A DNA stretch of 64,000 bases, from assembly GCF_014897675.1 (NCBI RefSeq), contig NZ_JABUXU010000012.1:62001-126000 (forward strand). Direction: 5' to 3'. Both the position numbers and the translations under genes were made by a program. The notes under the pieces were generated by a model, which had not been told where the DNA came from, did no database searches, and saw nothing but the letters and a program-made list of their open reading frames with translations. This document shows positions 44,271 through 52,412 of this stretch, in pieces; the stretch's first letter is position 1, and each line of letters opens with the position of its first letter. The DNA is from Advenella sp. FME57 (lineage in GTDB: Bacteria > Pseudomonadota > Gammaproteobacteria > Burkholderiales > Burkholderiaceae_B).

Positions 44271-46774
44271 AGTTTGGATTCATTGCCCATCCCACATCGC
44301 CGGCTTTATTGAACCAGGTCAAGCTTATTGATCTGGCAGGCCGGATGCTCAAAGAACAAAGCCACGGCTACCATTCGCAGTTCTGGTCCCGGCACAATCT
44401 GGTTCCCTTTGCAGACTTTACTCGTATCACAAGTGCTTGCGGACAGCAATGCGACGGAACGATTCAGTTCATGCCCCTGACGGCAGAGCAAATGATGGCC
44501 CAGCCACGCAGGATCGCAGAGCGTGTGTTGGACGGGGTCAATGCCTTGCACCACGGTGGCGCTGAACTGGTCGGCCTGGGCGGGTTCACGGCCATTGTCG
44601 GCAACCGTGGTCTACAGACGCTCGAGCGCGCGCTTGTACCGGTGACTACCGGAAATTCCTTGACCGCCTTTGCCGCGTACCGCAATGTTGTTGATTGTAT
44701 GGAGCGGCTGGGCGTATCTGCAGAAAGTGCACAAGTGGTCGTGGCCGGCTATCCGGGATCGATTGCCCAGGCGGTGGCGCGCTTATTGCTGGCCCATGGG
44801 TGTCGATTACACCTGGTGCATCGCGGTCCAACGTCGAACCTGCCCAGCGACCTGCCGCTGCAGAGTCCGGATCAGGTCCAGTACCATTCCCGGATGGACG
44901 TATGCTACGGCATTGCCCGATTTTTCGTGACCGCCACATCAAGTGGCGGGGTTATTGATCCGGCCCGATTGCAGCCGGGGTCAGTGGTCGTGGATACCGC
45001 CCTGCCCAAGGATGTCTTGCCCGGGGCTGGGCAGCGGGACGATATTCTGGTCATTGATGGCGGCCTGGTTTCGGCCACCTCCGACGTCAGTTTCGGAGCC
45101 ATGGCGCTGGGCCTGGACCCCATGCGAAATTTAAACGGCTGTATGGCAGAAACCATCATTCTGGCCCTGGAGGGCAGGGCGCAGCCATTTTCCATCGGAC
45201 GGGAATTGCCCGTTGAGCGGGTGCTAGAAATTGGCGAGGTGGCAAAGCGACACGGTTTTGTTCCCAACCCCATGGCAAGCGATTCGGAACCGGTGGCCGG
45301 GGCGCGCTTTGACGGTTTGCGCCAATATCATCACAATCCCGAAATCGGCCAGCCTGATCACCCTTTGCCAGCGCATGCTCTGCGCCAACAGGTATTGGAC
45401 GATTTCGGCAAACACATCAATCCGGTGCTGCGCGAGTTTTACCAATTCAATCATGTGGAGCGCGTTTTCGTTAAGGGAGAGGGGTGCTGGCTGACAGACC
45501 TGGACGGTCGTCGCTATCTGGATTTTGTGGCCGGCTACGGTTGCCTCAATACCGGGCACAATCATCCCAAAGTGAGTGCGGCCCTGACCGAATACCTGCA
45601 ACAGCAGTATCCGACGTTTGTTCAGTATGTGTCCGCGCCCCTGCACACCAGCCAGTTGGCCCGGCGCCTGACACAAATGGCGCCCGGCAAGATGCAGCAT
45701 GTTTTTTTCAGCAATTCCGGGACCGAAGCCGTGGAAGCGGCAATGAAAATGGCACTGGCCGCCAGCGATCGCAAGGTGATTCTTTATTGCGGCAATGGCT
45801 ACCACGGCAAGACCCTGGGCGCACTATCGATTACCGGGCGAAGCAAACATCGTAAGCCGTTTGAACCGCTACTGACCCATTGCGAGCAACTGCCTTTCGG
45901 TGATGCCCAGGCGCTGCGCGCCAGGCTGGCGCAAGGCGATGTTGCCGCTTTTGTCATGGAGCCGATACAGGGCGAGGGCGGCGTCATTATTCCGCCGGAC
46001 GGCTATCTTGCGCAGGTCAGGGCCGCTTGCGACCAATACGATTGCCTCTGGGTGCTGGACGAAATACAGACCGGTCTGGGCCGTACCGGCAAGTTGTTCG
46101 CCTGCGATTGGGAAGGGGTGGCGCCGGACATCATGGCGTTATCCAAATCGCTTTCGGGGGGCGCCGTACCGATAGGGGCGACGCTGGCCACAGGCGATGT
46201 CTGGCGCAAGGCCTATGGCACGATGGATACGTTTGCCTTGCATACCTCTACTTTCGGGGGCGGCAATTTTGCCGCTGCCAGTGCGATGGCGGCACTGGAT
46301 GTGCTGGAACAGGAACAGCTGACACAGAACGCTGCTCACGTTGGTCCTTATCTGCAACAACAATTGCAGGATATCGCCGATCAATACGGGTTCATCCGAC
46401 AGGTTCGCGGCCGGGGCATGATGATTGCCATTGAGTTCTCTTATGACATGACTGGCGGCGCTCGCGCCTTGCTGCGGGAGATGGCTGCCCGGATCCCGGC
46501 ACAGGCATTCATGACGTATCGGATGATGTCCGATAGCCTGCACATGCATCTGAGCCAGGCAATGAAAGAGCTGGAAGGCAGTATGGAAGATCTGTTTGTC
46601 TTGCGTTTCATGACACGCCTGTCGCAAGAGCACGGTGTGCTCACCTTCGTGACGGCAAATAATAATAGGGTCATGCGCATACAGCCTCCGCTGATATTGA
46701 CCATGGAGGAAGCAGATCGCTTTGTTTGCGCGTTTGCTGCGGTGTGTGCGGATATGTCCACAGTTCAACATTGA
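44261..46774 (+). CDS. Acyl-ACP-reductase/class III aminotransferase fusion
   Basis: An 837-residue two-domain protein. The first 340 residues match the cyanobacterial acyl-ACP reductase AAR: LVGLGGFTAIVGN, TTGNSLTAFAA, a Rossmann-like VVVAGYPGSIAQAVAR, and the catalytic Cys in NLNGCMAETI at residue 294, the same number as in the Synechococcus enzyme. The rest is a class III PLP aminotransferase with GTEAVEAAMKMA, VLDEIQTGLGRTG and the PLP Lys629 in MALSKSLSGG. The logical reaction is reduction of an acyl thioester to an aldehyde and its amination to an amine. It overlaps the ThDP gene (ATGs at 44261 and 44267). Confidence 0.8.
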   Translation: MDMKFGFIAHPTSPALLNQVKLIDLAGRMLKEQSHGYHSQFWSRHNLVPFADFTRITSACGQQCDGTIQFMPLTAEQMMAQPRRIAERVLDGVNALHHGGAELVGLGGFTAIVGNRGLQTLERALVPVTTGNSLTAFAAYRNVVDCMERLGVSAESAQVVVAGYPGSIAQAVARLLLAHGCRLHLVHRGPTSNLPSDLPLQSPDQVQYHSRMDVCYGIARFFVTATSSGGVIDPARLQPGSVVVDTALPKDVLPGAGQRDDILVIDGGLVSATSDVSFGAMALGLDPMRNLNGCMAETIILALEGRAQPFSIGRELPVERVLEIGEVAKRHGFVPNPMASDSEPVAGARFDGLRQYHHNPEIGQPDHPLPAHALRQQVLDDFGKHINPVLREFYQFNHVERVFVKGEGCWLTDLDGRRYLDFVAGYGCLNTGHNHPKVSAALTEYLQQQYPTFVQYVSAPLHTSQLARRLTQMAPGKMQHVFFSNSGTEAVEAAMKMALAASDRKVILYCGNGYHGKTLGALSITGRSKHRKPFEPLLTHCEQLPFGDAQALRARLAQGDVAAFVMEPIQGEGGVIIPPDGYLAQVRAACDQYDCLWVLDEIQTGLGRTGKLFACDWEGVAPDIMALSKSLSGGAVPIGATLATGDVWRKAYGTMDTFALHTSTFGGGNFAAASAMAALDVLEQEQLTQNAAHVGPYLQQQLQDIADQYGFIRQVRGRGMMIAIEFSYDMTGGARALLREMAARIPAQAFMTYRMMSDSLHMHLSQAMKELEGSMEDLFVLRFMTRLSQEHGVLTFVTANNNRVMRIQPPLILTMEEADRFVCAFAAVCADMSTVQH

Positions 46775-46863
46775 GCGCCGATCTTACAAATGAATAGATT
46801 TTTCTCCTTTATGCATATGAATGGGCGGTATTAGGGCCTTGTTTTGCCGTCTGCAAAAGGTGA

Positions 46864-46878
46864 GAATAATAATTATTC
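46864..46878 (+). promoter_or_regulatory. Fur-box-like site upstream of the sulfur-relay operon
   Basis: GAATAATAATTATTC is a perfect 7-1-7 inverted repeat (GAATAAT, A, ATTATTC), the core form of a Fur site. It lies 25 bases before the moeZ start and shows that the second part of the cluster has its own iron-controlled promoter. Confidence 0.75.
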
Positions 46879-46902
46879 GTATTTAAATAAAAGGAACGCG
46901 AT

Positions 46903-48072
46903 ATGAACATACCGGCCATTGTTGAGCCCGGCGAGCCGTTGAGTCGAGAGGAAATCGGTCGCTATAGTCGTCATCTTCTGATTCCGGATGTGGGCATGAC
47001 GGGTCAGCGCCGGCTGAAAAACGCCCGGGTGCTGGTGATTGGCGCTGGTGGATTGGGCGCGCCCACGCTACTGTATCTTGCCGCCGCCGGTGTAGGCACT
47101 ATCGGTATTATTGATTTTGACCGAGTTGATGTGTCCAACCTGCAGCGCCAGGTGATTCATTCTGTCGACACGGTGGGAGAGCTCAAGGTAGAGAGCGCGC
47201 GACAGGCCATTGCCCGGCTAAATCCCCTGGTGCATGTGGAAACCTATACCGATAGGCTGGAGCCCGACATGGCCGTAGCCCTTTTTTCCAGGTACGACCT
47301 GATTCTCGATGGCACCGATAATTTTGCCACACGCTACCTGGTCAATGATGCATGCATTCTGGCCGACCGGCCTTATGTTTGGGGGTCCATTTTCCGCTTT
47401 GAAGGACAGGCTTCGGTTTTCTGGGAGAACGCGCCAGGCGATGCGGGCCTGAACTATCGCGATTTGTACCCCGAGCCACCGCCGCCCGAGCTGGCCCCAT
47501 CATGCGCAGAGGGCGGTGTGCTGGGGATTTTGTGCGCCGCCATTGCTTCCATTATGAGCACTGAAGCCGTAAAACTAATTACGGGCATCGGCGATCCGCT
47601 GCTGGGGCGTTTGCTGGCCTACGATGCACTTGCAATGACTTACCGTGAACTGCCGATCCGACGCCTGCCCGAGCGCAAGCCCATTACTGAGCTGGCCGAT
47701 TATGAATTTTTTTGCGGCCTGACCCAAACCGCGACACCCGACCGAACCACTGACCAGATGACGGTCAAGGAATTGAAGGCACTGCGCGATGCGGGCAAGG
47801 CGCCAATTCTGATTGACGTGCGCGAACCGCATGAACGGGACATTGTCAGTATTCCCGATGCTGTGCCGCTGAGCAAGTCGCCGACCGTGGCGCAGGAAAT
47901 TGTCGAGCGCTACGGGCAAGAGCAGCCGCTGGTCATTTCCTGCCGCTCGGGCGCCCGTTCCCAGGCGGTGCTGGAAGAGCTGTTGAAGATCGATCGCCGC
48001 AATGTCCGGAATCTGGAAGGCGGCGTACTGGCATGGGTGCGGGATATTGACCCATCGCTGCCAACGTATTGA
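46903..48072 (+). CDS. moeZ: MoeZ-type adenylyltransferase/sulfurtransferase
   Basis: A 389-residue protein of a ThiF/MoeB adenylation domain and a C-terminal rhodanese domain. It has the ATP site VIGAGGLGAPTLLYLAAAGVG-type loop, a Cys at 201 in SCAEGGVLG and the rhodanese Cys347 in ISCRSGARSQ. It closely resembles mycobacterial MoeZ (RYSRHL, QRRLKNARVL, NLQRQVIHSV, ATRYLVND). MoeZ adenylates the C-terminal Gly of a small carrier and converts it to a thiocarboxylate with sulfur from the rhodanese. It is first of eight same-strand genes of the cluster behind its own Fur box, and it acts on the carrier encoded two genes on. Confidence 0.93.
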   Translation: MNIPAIVEPGEPLSREEIGRYSRHLLIPDVGMTGQRRLKNARVLVIGAGGLGAPTLLYLAAAGVGTIGIIDFDRVDVSNLQRQVIHSVDTVGELKVESARQAIARLNPLVHVETYTDRLEPDMAVALFSRYDLILDGTDNFATRYLVNDACILADRPYVWGSIFRFEGQASVFWENAPGDAGLNYRDLYPEPPPPELAPSCAEGGVLGILCAAIASIMSTEAVKLITGIGDPLLGRLLAYDALAMTYRELPIRRLPERKPITELADYEFFCGLTQTATPDRTTDQMTVKELKALRDAGKAPILIDVREPHERDIVSIPDAVPLSKSPTVAQEIVERYGQEQPLVISCRSGARSQAVLEELLKIDRRNVRNLEGGVLAWVRDIDPSLPTY

Positions 48073-48097
48073 ATCGAAGACAGGTATTGAAAACACC

Positions 48098-48532
48098 ATG
48101 GCCCTTATTATGAACAAGGCGGTTTACGCCCAAATCATGAAGCAGGCGCAGCAGGCGCATCCTGTCGAATGTTGCGGCATGCTGGTGGCGCCGGCTGGCC
48201 GCAGCCACGTTGCCAGGTGCATTCCGATGCGCAATGTGGCGGCATCGGAAGTGTACTTTTCCTTCGATTCGACGGAGCAGCTGCGGGTTCTGCGCGATCT
48301 TGACGAGCGTGGCGAACAATGTATCGGTATCTATCATTCTCATACGGCAACCCACGCCACGCCCAGTCGTGAAGATATCGAATTTGCCAACGACCCCGAT
48401 ATGCATTATCTGATCGTTTCGACCTGGCACGCAAGCACGGTGCCGTTTCGAAGTTTCCGCATCATCGCCGGCAGCGTATTTGAAGAATCGATCCACCTTG
48501 TTGCCGCGACACAGGCACAGGCCGTGGCATGA
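48098..48532 (+). CDS. JAMM/MPN+ metallopeptidase, Mec/QbsD-like
   Basis: A 144-residue zinc metallopeptidase with Glu in HPVECCGML and the JAMM motif in YHSHTATHATPSREDIEFA (HxH, then Ser and Asp). It resembles mycobacterial Mec, which releases cysteine from the CysO-cysteine adduct, and QbsD, which trims the quinolobactin carrier. The start at 48098 avoids an overlong N-terminus that overlaps moeZ. The carrier here ends directly in Gly-Gly and needs no trimming, so release of an adduct is more likely than maturation. Confidence 0.88.
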   Translation: MALIMNKAVYAQIMKQAQQAHPVECCGMLVAPAGRSHVARCIPMRNVAASEVYFSFDSTEQLRVLRDLDERGEQCIGIYHSHTATHATPSREDIEFANDPDMHYLIVSTWHASTVPFRSFRIIAGSVFEESIHLVAATQAQAVA

Positions 48533-48602
48533 GCGCAACGCGCCTTCCCGCTTGCGCTCAGACACTTACTCATTAACTCATTAACTTGAACAAGGAATCA
48601 CT

Positions 48603-48875
48603 ATGTCGATATCTATTGCCGTTCCCACCATTTTGCGCCCATTGACCAACGGAGAGAAAAAAGTCCAGGCCCAGGGCGAGACGGTCGCGGACATCATCAA
48701 GCACCTGGATACGCAATTTCCAGGTGTTGGCGAGCGGCTGGTCAAGGATGGTCAGGTTCATCGCTTCGTGAATATTTATGTGAATGACAATGACATCCGT
48801 TTTTGCGAGGGGCTGGACACGAAGACAAAGCCGGGCGACAGCCTGACCGTATTGCCCGCCGTGGCCGGTGGCTGA
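48603..48875 (+). CDS. Ubiquitin-fold sulfur carrier, CysO-like
   Basis: A 90-residue carrier of the ThiS/MoaD fold. It matches mycobacterial CysO almost throughout: VPTILRPLTNGEKKV, HRFVNIYVNDNDIRF and the C-terminus LTVLPAVAGG. The terminal Gly-Gly is exposed as encoded, unlike QbsE of the quinolobactin pathway, which carries two extra residues. MoeZ would convert it to a thiocarboxylate that donates sulfur to the product. No CysM-like enzyme is present, so cysteine is not the target. Confidence 0.92.
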   Translation: MSISIAVPTILRPLTNGEKKVQAQGETVADIIKHLDTQFPGVGERLVKDGQVHRFVNIYVNDNDIRFCEGLDTKTKPGDSLTVLPAVAGG

Positions 48876-48942
48876 ACCGGGCTTGTTCCGCGTGTCGCAT
48901 CCATTCATTGAAACCTATTTTTTGTAGATAGCAACAACCATC

Positions 48943-50766
48943 ATGGCAGAAACAATTTTAGAAAACCTGGGCGTCAACTGGCGGCCGGGGACGGTCCCGC
49001 AGGATTGGACGGAACTGGGGGCCAGCGTGTCCCGGCAAGCGGCATTGCTTGGCATGCAAGAGGCCAACCTCGTCGATAATCCGGCAGATGCGTTGTGTAG
49101 TCTGCACCATCCCAAGGCAGGTGCGGTACATGTCGGCCTGGGAGACGATATTGGCTCGGGCAGCCCACATATCACCGAATCTACCCTGCAGGCAGTTTGT
49201 GGTCTCATGTCTGTCCATGGCAGGGCAAGCGGAGGCCCGCAGCCGCTGGGCTTGCCTTATCTGTCTGTGCTGACGGGCGCCGTGACCCTGCAAAGCGGTC
49301 TGGCAGGTTTGCTCGGGCAAATGAATGGAGGTGCATTCGAAAAAGTCGAGGTCTCTGCGCTCGCTTGCGGCCTGCTCAGTGTCAGCCAGTACCTGGCCGG
49401 TGCTAGCGCCCAGGAAGATCCGGAACAGATTGCGCCGGGCAGCACCGACCCGGTATTGCGTCCACCTTTTACGTCTGCCGATGGCGTTGTCTTTGAAATC
49501 GAGACATTGGACAGTGCGCCGTGGCGACGCTTCTGGGAAATACTGGGACTGGATCCCGAAACGGCAGGGCGCGCCTGGACCGCATTTTTGCTGCGCTATG
49601 CCAAGGCGATTGCCCCCATTCCTGGCGTGTGCCTGCAACTGTTGTCCGAAGTGCCTTATAGCCGTATCAGCGAGGCTGCCGGCAAGGCGGGGCTTGCCCT
49701 GGTTCCGGTTCGCACACTTGACCAAAGACGCAAAGACCCCGACTACGCGCGTGATGCGGTATCGCCCTGGAAAATATCGTGCGATAGTGGTTTGCCATAT
49801 CTGCGGCATGGGGTGCGGCCCAATGAGTTGCCCTTGCAGGGAATTCGGGTGATCGAATCGTGCCGACGTATCCAGGGGCCTCTGGCTGGGCATATGCTGG
49901 CCATGCTTGGCGCCGAAGTGATTCGTCTGGAACCGCCAGGCGGGGATCCCTTGCGGGCGATGCCGCCGGTAGCCAATGGCTGCTCGGTCCGGTTCGACGC
50001 CCTGAACCATTTGAAACAGGTGCGGCAAGTGGATATCAAAAGCGAAGCCGGCCGCCGGCAAGTTTATGAATATGTCCGTGAGTCGGACGTGTTTCTGCAC
50101 AACTGGGCGCCCGGCAAAGCGGCCCAGTTGCGACTGGATGCCGAAGATATGCATGCGATCAGACCTGATTTGGTTTACTCCTATGCGGGTGGCTGGGGCG
50201 ATGCCAATATCGCAGCGCCGGGCACTGATTTCACGGTCCAGGCATGGTCGGGGGTGGCTTCGGCAATTGCTGCAAGCAATGGTATTCGGGGCGGATCGCT
50301 CTTTACCGTGCTCGACGTGCTGGGCGGGGTAGTCGCCTCTCTGGGCACGACAGCCGCATTACTGAGACGCGCCAGTACGGGCCTGGGCTGCAGCGTGGAA
50401 AGTTCCTTGCTGGGCGCGGCAGACTTGCTGATGCAATCGGCATCGCTGAGTCAGGCAAAGGGCGGGTTTTCCAAAGTGTTGCCAACGCGGGACGGCATGC
50501 TGGCGATTGAATGCACAACCGAGGGGCATAGACAGGCGCTGGACAGGATTCTTGGCATGACGTGTTCAGGGCAGGCCACTCAGGCGCAGCAAATCAGTCT
50601 GGCCAGCGATCCCAGTGATATCTGGGTCTCGCGGCTGCGGCTTGAGGGTATCCCATGCAGCCCCGTTGTGAGCAATCTGGCCGATATGGCCACCCATGGT
50701 CAACTGGCCAGACATCTTAACCATAAGTCCTATTCTTCCGTAAATTGTCCTTGGAGCTTTTCATGA
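48943..50766 (+). CDS. Two-lobed CaiB-family (class III CoA-transferase-like) protein
   Basis: A 607-residue protein, longer than the usual 380-450 of the family. The C-terminal 320 residues are a CaiB/Frc domain (LQGIRVIESCRRIQGPLAGH, AEVIRLEPPGGDPLR, FLHNWAPGKAAQLRLD, Asp in LFTVLDVLGG). The first 280 residues resemble a second, degenerate copy of the family core (VHVGLGDDIGSGSPHITEST, DGVVFEIETLDSAPWRRFWE) without the catalytic Asp, as in an internal pseudo-dimer. Similar genes occur in dithiocarboxylate clusters. Its role may be transfer of an acyl group rather than CoA. It overlaps the ligase (ATGA). Confidence 0.8.
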   Translation: MAETILENLGVNWRPGTVPQDWTELGASVSRQAALLGMQEANLVDNPADALCSLHHPKAGAVHVGLGDDIGSGSPHITESTLQAVCGLMSVHGRASGGPQPLGLPYLSVLTGAVTLQSGLAGLLGQMNGGAFEKVEVSALACGLLSVSQYLAGASAQEDPEQIAPGSTDPVLRPPFTSADGVVFEIETLDSAPWRRFWEILGLDPETAGRAWTAFLLRYAKAIAPIPGVCLQLLSEVPYSRISEAAGKAGLALVPVRTLDQRRKDPDYARDAVSPWKISCDSGLPYLRHGVRPNELPLQGIRVIESCRRIQGPLAGHMLAMLGAEVIRLEPPGGDPLRAMPPVANGCSVRFDALNHLKQVRQVDIKSEAGRRQVYEYVRESDVFLHNWAPGKAAQLRLDAEDMHAIRPDLVYSYAGGWGDANIAAPGTDFTVQAWSGVASAIAASNGIRGGSLFTVLDVLGGVVASLGTTAALLRRASTGLGCSVESSLLGAADLLMQSASLSQAKGGFSKVLPTRDGMLAIECTTEGHRQALDRILGMTCSGQATQAQQISLASDPSDIWVSRLRLEGIPCSPVVSNLADMATHGQLARHLNHKSYSSVNCPWSFS

Positions 50767-52412
50767 ATTCAGCCGGTATCATCGATCTTGTTCCCCATTC
50801 ACTGCGTCGGCGCTGGGCGCAAGAGTCCCTTTATCCGGACAAACCGGTATTTGAGCTGTTTCGGGAAAAAGCACAGAACGCCCCCGATAAGCCGGCCGTC
50901 TTGTCCGAGGAGAGCACCGTCAGTTATGGTCAGTTGTACGAGCATGCATTGCGCCTGGCTACAGGGTTGCGCGGCGCCGGCGTCATGCCTGGCGACGTTG
51001 TGGCCTATCAACTGAGCAATCATTGGGTGTGTTGCGCCATTGATCTGGCGGCTGCCGCGCTGGGAGCCATTGTCGCACCGTTTCCGCCAGGGCGCGGGAA
51101 GCTGGATATCCAGTCTTTGCTGCGTCGCTGCGATGCCCGTGTGGTCATTGTGCCGGAAGTTTTTGCCGACACGGCGCTGTGCGAAATCATCGAGTCGCTG
51201 CGACCAACGCTATTGTCGTTGCGGGCGTTAGTGGTGCAGGGCAATGCCCGCGATGGCTGGGTCACGCTCGATTCATTACTGGCCAGTGCTCCGGCGGATC
51301 CTGCGCAGTTGCCCCAGGTTGATCCCGACTCTCCGGTGCGATTGCTGGTGTCTTCCGGTACGGAATCCGAACCCAAGCTGGTCGCCTATTCGCATAACGC
51401 GCTGGTGGGCGGGCGTGGCCGTTTTCTTGAGCGAATCAACCCGAAGAACAGTGAGTTCCGAGGCTTGTATCTGGTTCCGCTGGGCTCCTCGTTTGGCTCG
51501 ACGGCGACCTTCGGGGTGTTGTGCTGCCTTGGCGGTTCTCTTGTTGTATTGCCTCGCTTCGATGTGCATAGCGCCATTGATGCCATTCGAAAATTTAAAC
51601 CGACTTTCATTCTTGGTGTTCCTACCATGCTGCAGCGTATTGCAGCGGAGCCGGCGCTTGCAGCAGTGGACAAAAGCAGCCTCAAGGGGCTGATCGTGGG
51701 CGGCTCCGTGATTGACGAGACGACCGTCAGACGTTGCAGCAAAGCCTTTGACTGCGGTTTTATCAGTCTCTACGGATCGGCCGATGGCGTCAATTGCCAT
51801 AATACGCTGAGCGATTCGATAGAAGTGGCGTTCAATAGTGTTGGAACCCCCAACCCTTCCGTTTGCGAAATACGGATCGTTGATGATAACGGTGTCGAAC
51901 TTGCCCGCGGCCAGATTGGTGAAATTTACGCCCGGGGGCCCGTCAGCCCCATGCAATATGTCAATGCACCAGAGCTGGATCAGACATATCGCGACCAGGA
52001 AGGTTGGGTCAAAACAGGTGACCTGGGCTATATCAACCCGCAGGGGCATCTGGTGCTGGCCGGCCGCAAGAAGGACATCATTATCCGTGGCGGCGCCAAT
52101 ATCAGTCCGGTCCAGATAGAGGGGCTGGTGACTCGCCATCCGGATGTCGTAACGGTCGCTTGCGTGCCGGTTCCCGATTTCGATTTGGGCCAGCGGGTAT
52201 GTCTATGCGTGACGCTGCGGCCCCAGGCTGATCGTTTCTCGCTTACCGAGATCACCAATTACTTGCGCGAACAGGGCCTGGAAATCAATAAACTACCCGA
52301 ATATCTCAGGTTCTATCGAAGCCTGCCGCTGACGCCTGCCGGAAAAATCGATAAGCGTGCCTTGGCCGAGGATGCTGCGGCCATGGTCAATCCTCAAAGG
52401 CTGTCTGCATAA
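50763..52412 (+). CDS. AMP-forming acyl ligase
   Basis: A 549-residue ANL-family ligase with the P-loop-like SSGTESEPKLVAYSH, SLYGSADGVNCH and the hinge region TGDLGYINPQGHLVLAGR with Lys in PAGKIDKRAL. It activates a carboxylate with ATP. In thiocarboxylate pathways such ligases make the acyl-adenylate that the carrier thiocarboxylate attacks. The ATG at 50763 overlaps the CaiB-like stop. Confidence 0.9.
   Translation: MNSAGIIDLVPHSLRRRWAQESLYPDKPVFELFREKAQNAPDKPAVLSEESTVSYGQLYEHALRLATGLRGAGVMPGDVVAYQLSNHWVCCAIDLAAAALGAIVAPFPPGRGKLDIQSLLRRCDARVVIVPEVFADTALCEIIESLRPTLLSLRALVVQGNARDGWVTLDSLLASAPADPAQLPQVDPDSPVRLLVSSGTESEPKLVAYSHNALVGGRGRFLERINPKNSEFRGLYLVPLGSSFGSTATFGVLCCLGGSLVVLPRFDVHSAIDAIRKFKPTFILGVPTMLQRIAAEPALAAVDKSSLKGLIVGGSVIDETTVRRCSKAFDCGFISLYGSADGVNCHNTLSDSIEVAFNSVGTPNPSVCEIRIVDDNGVELARGQIGEIYARGPVSPMQYVNAPELDQTYRDQEGWVKTGDLGYINPQGHLVLAGRKKDIIIRGGANISPVQIEGLVTRHPDVVTVACVPVPDFDLGQRVCLCVTLRPQADRFSLTEITNYLREQGLEINKLPEYLRFYRSLPLTPAGKIDKRALAEDAAAMVNPQRLSA

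Noticed and set aside
46903-48875. MoeZ/JAMM/carrier set as molybdopterin or cysteine synthesis
   Set aside because: No moa, moe or cysM partner genes; the genes are coupled to metallophore-type genes and a Fur box.
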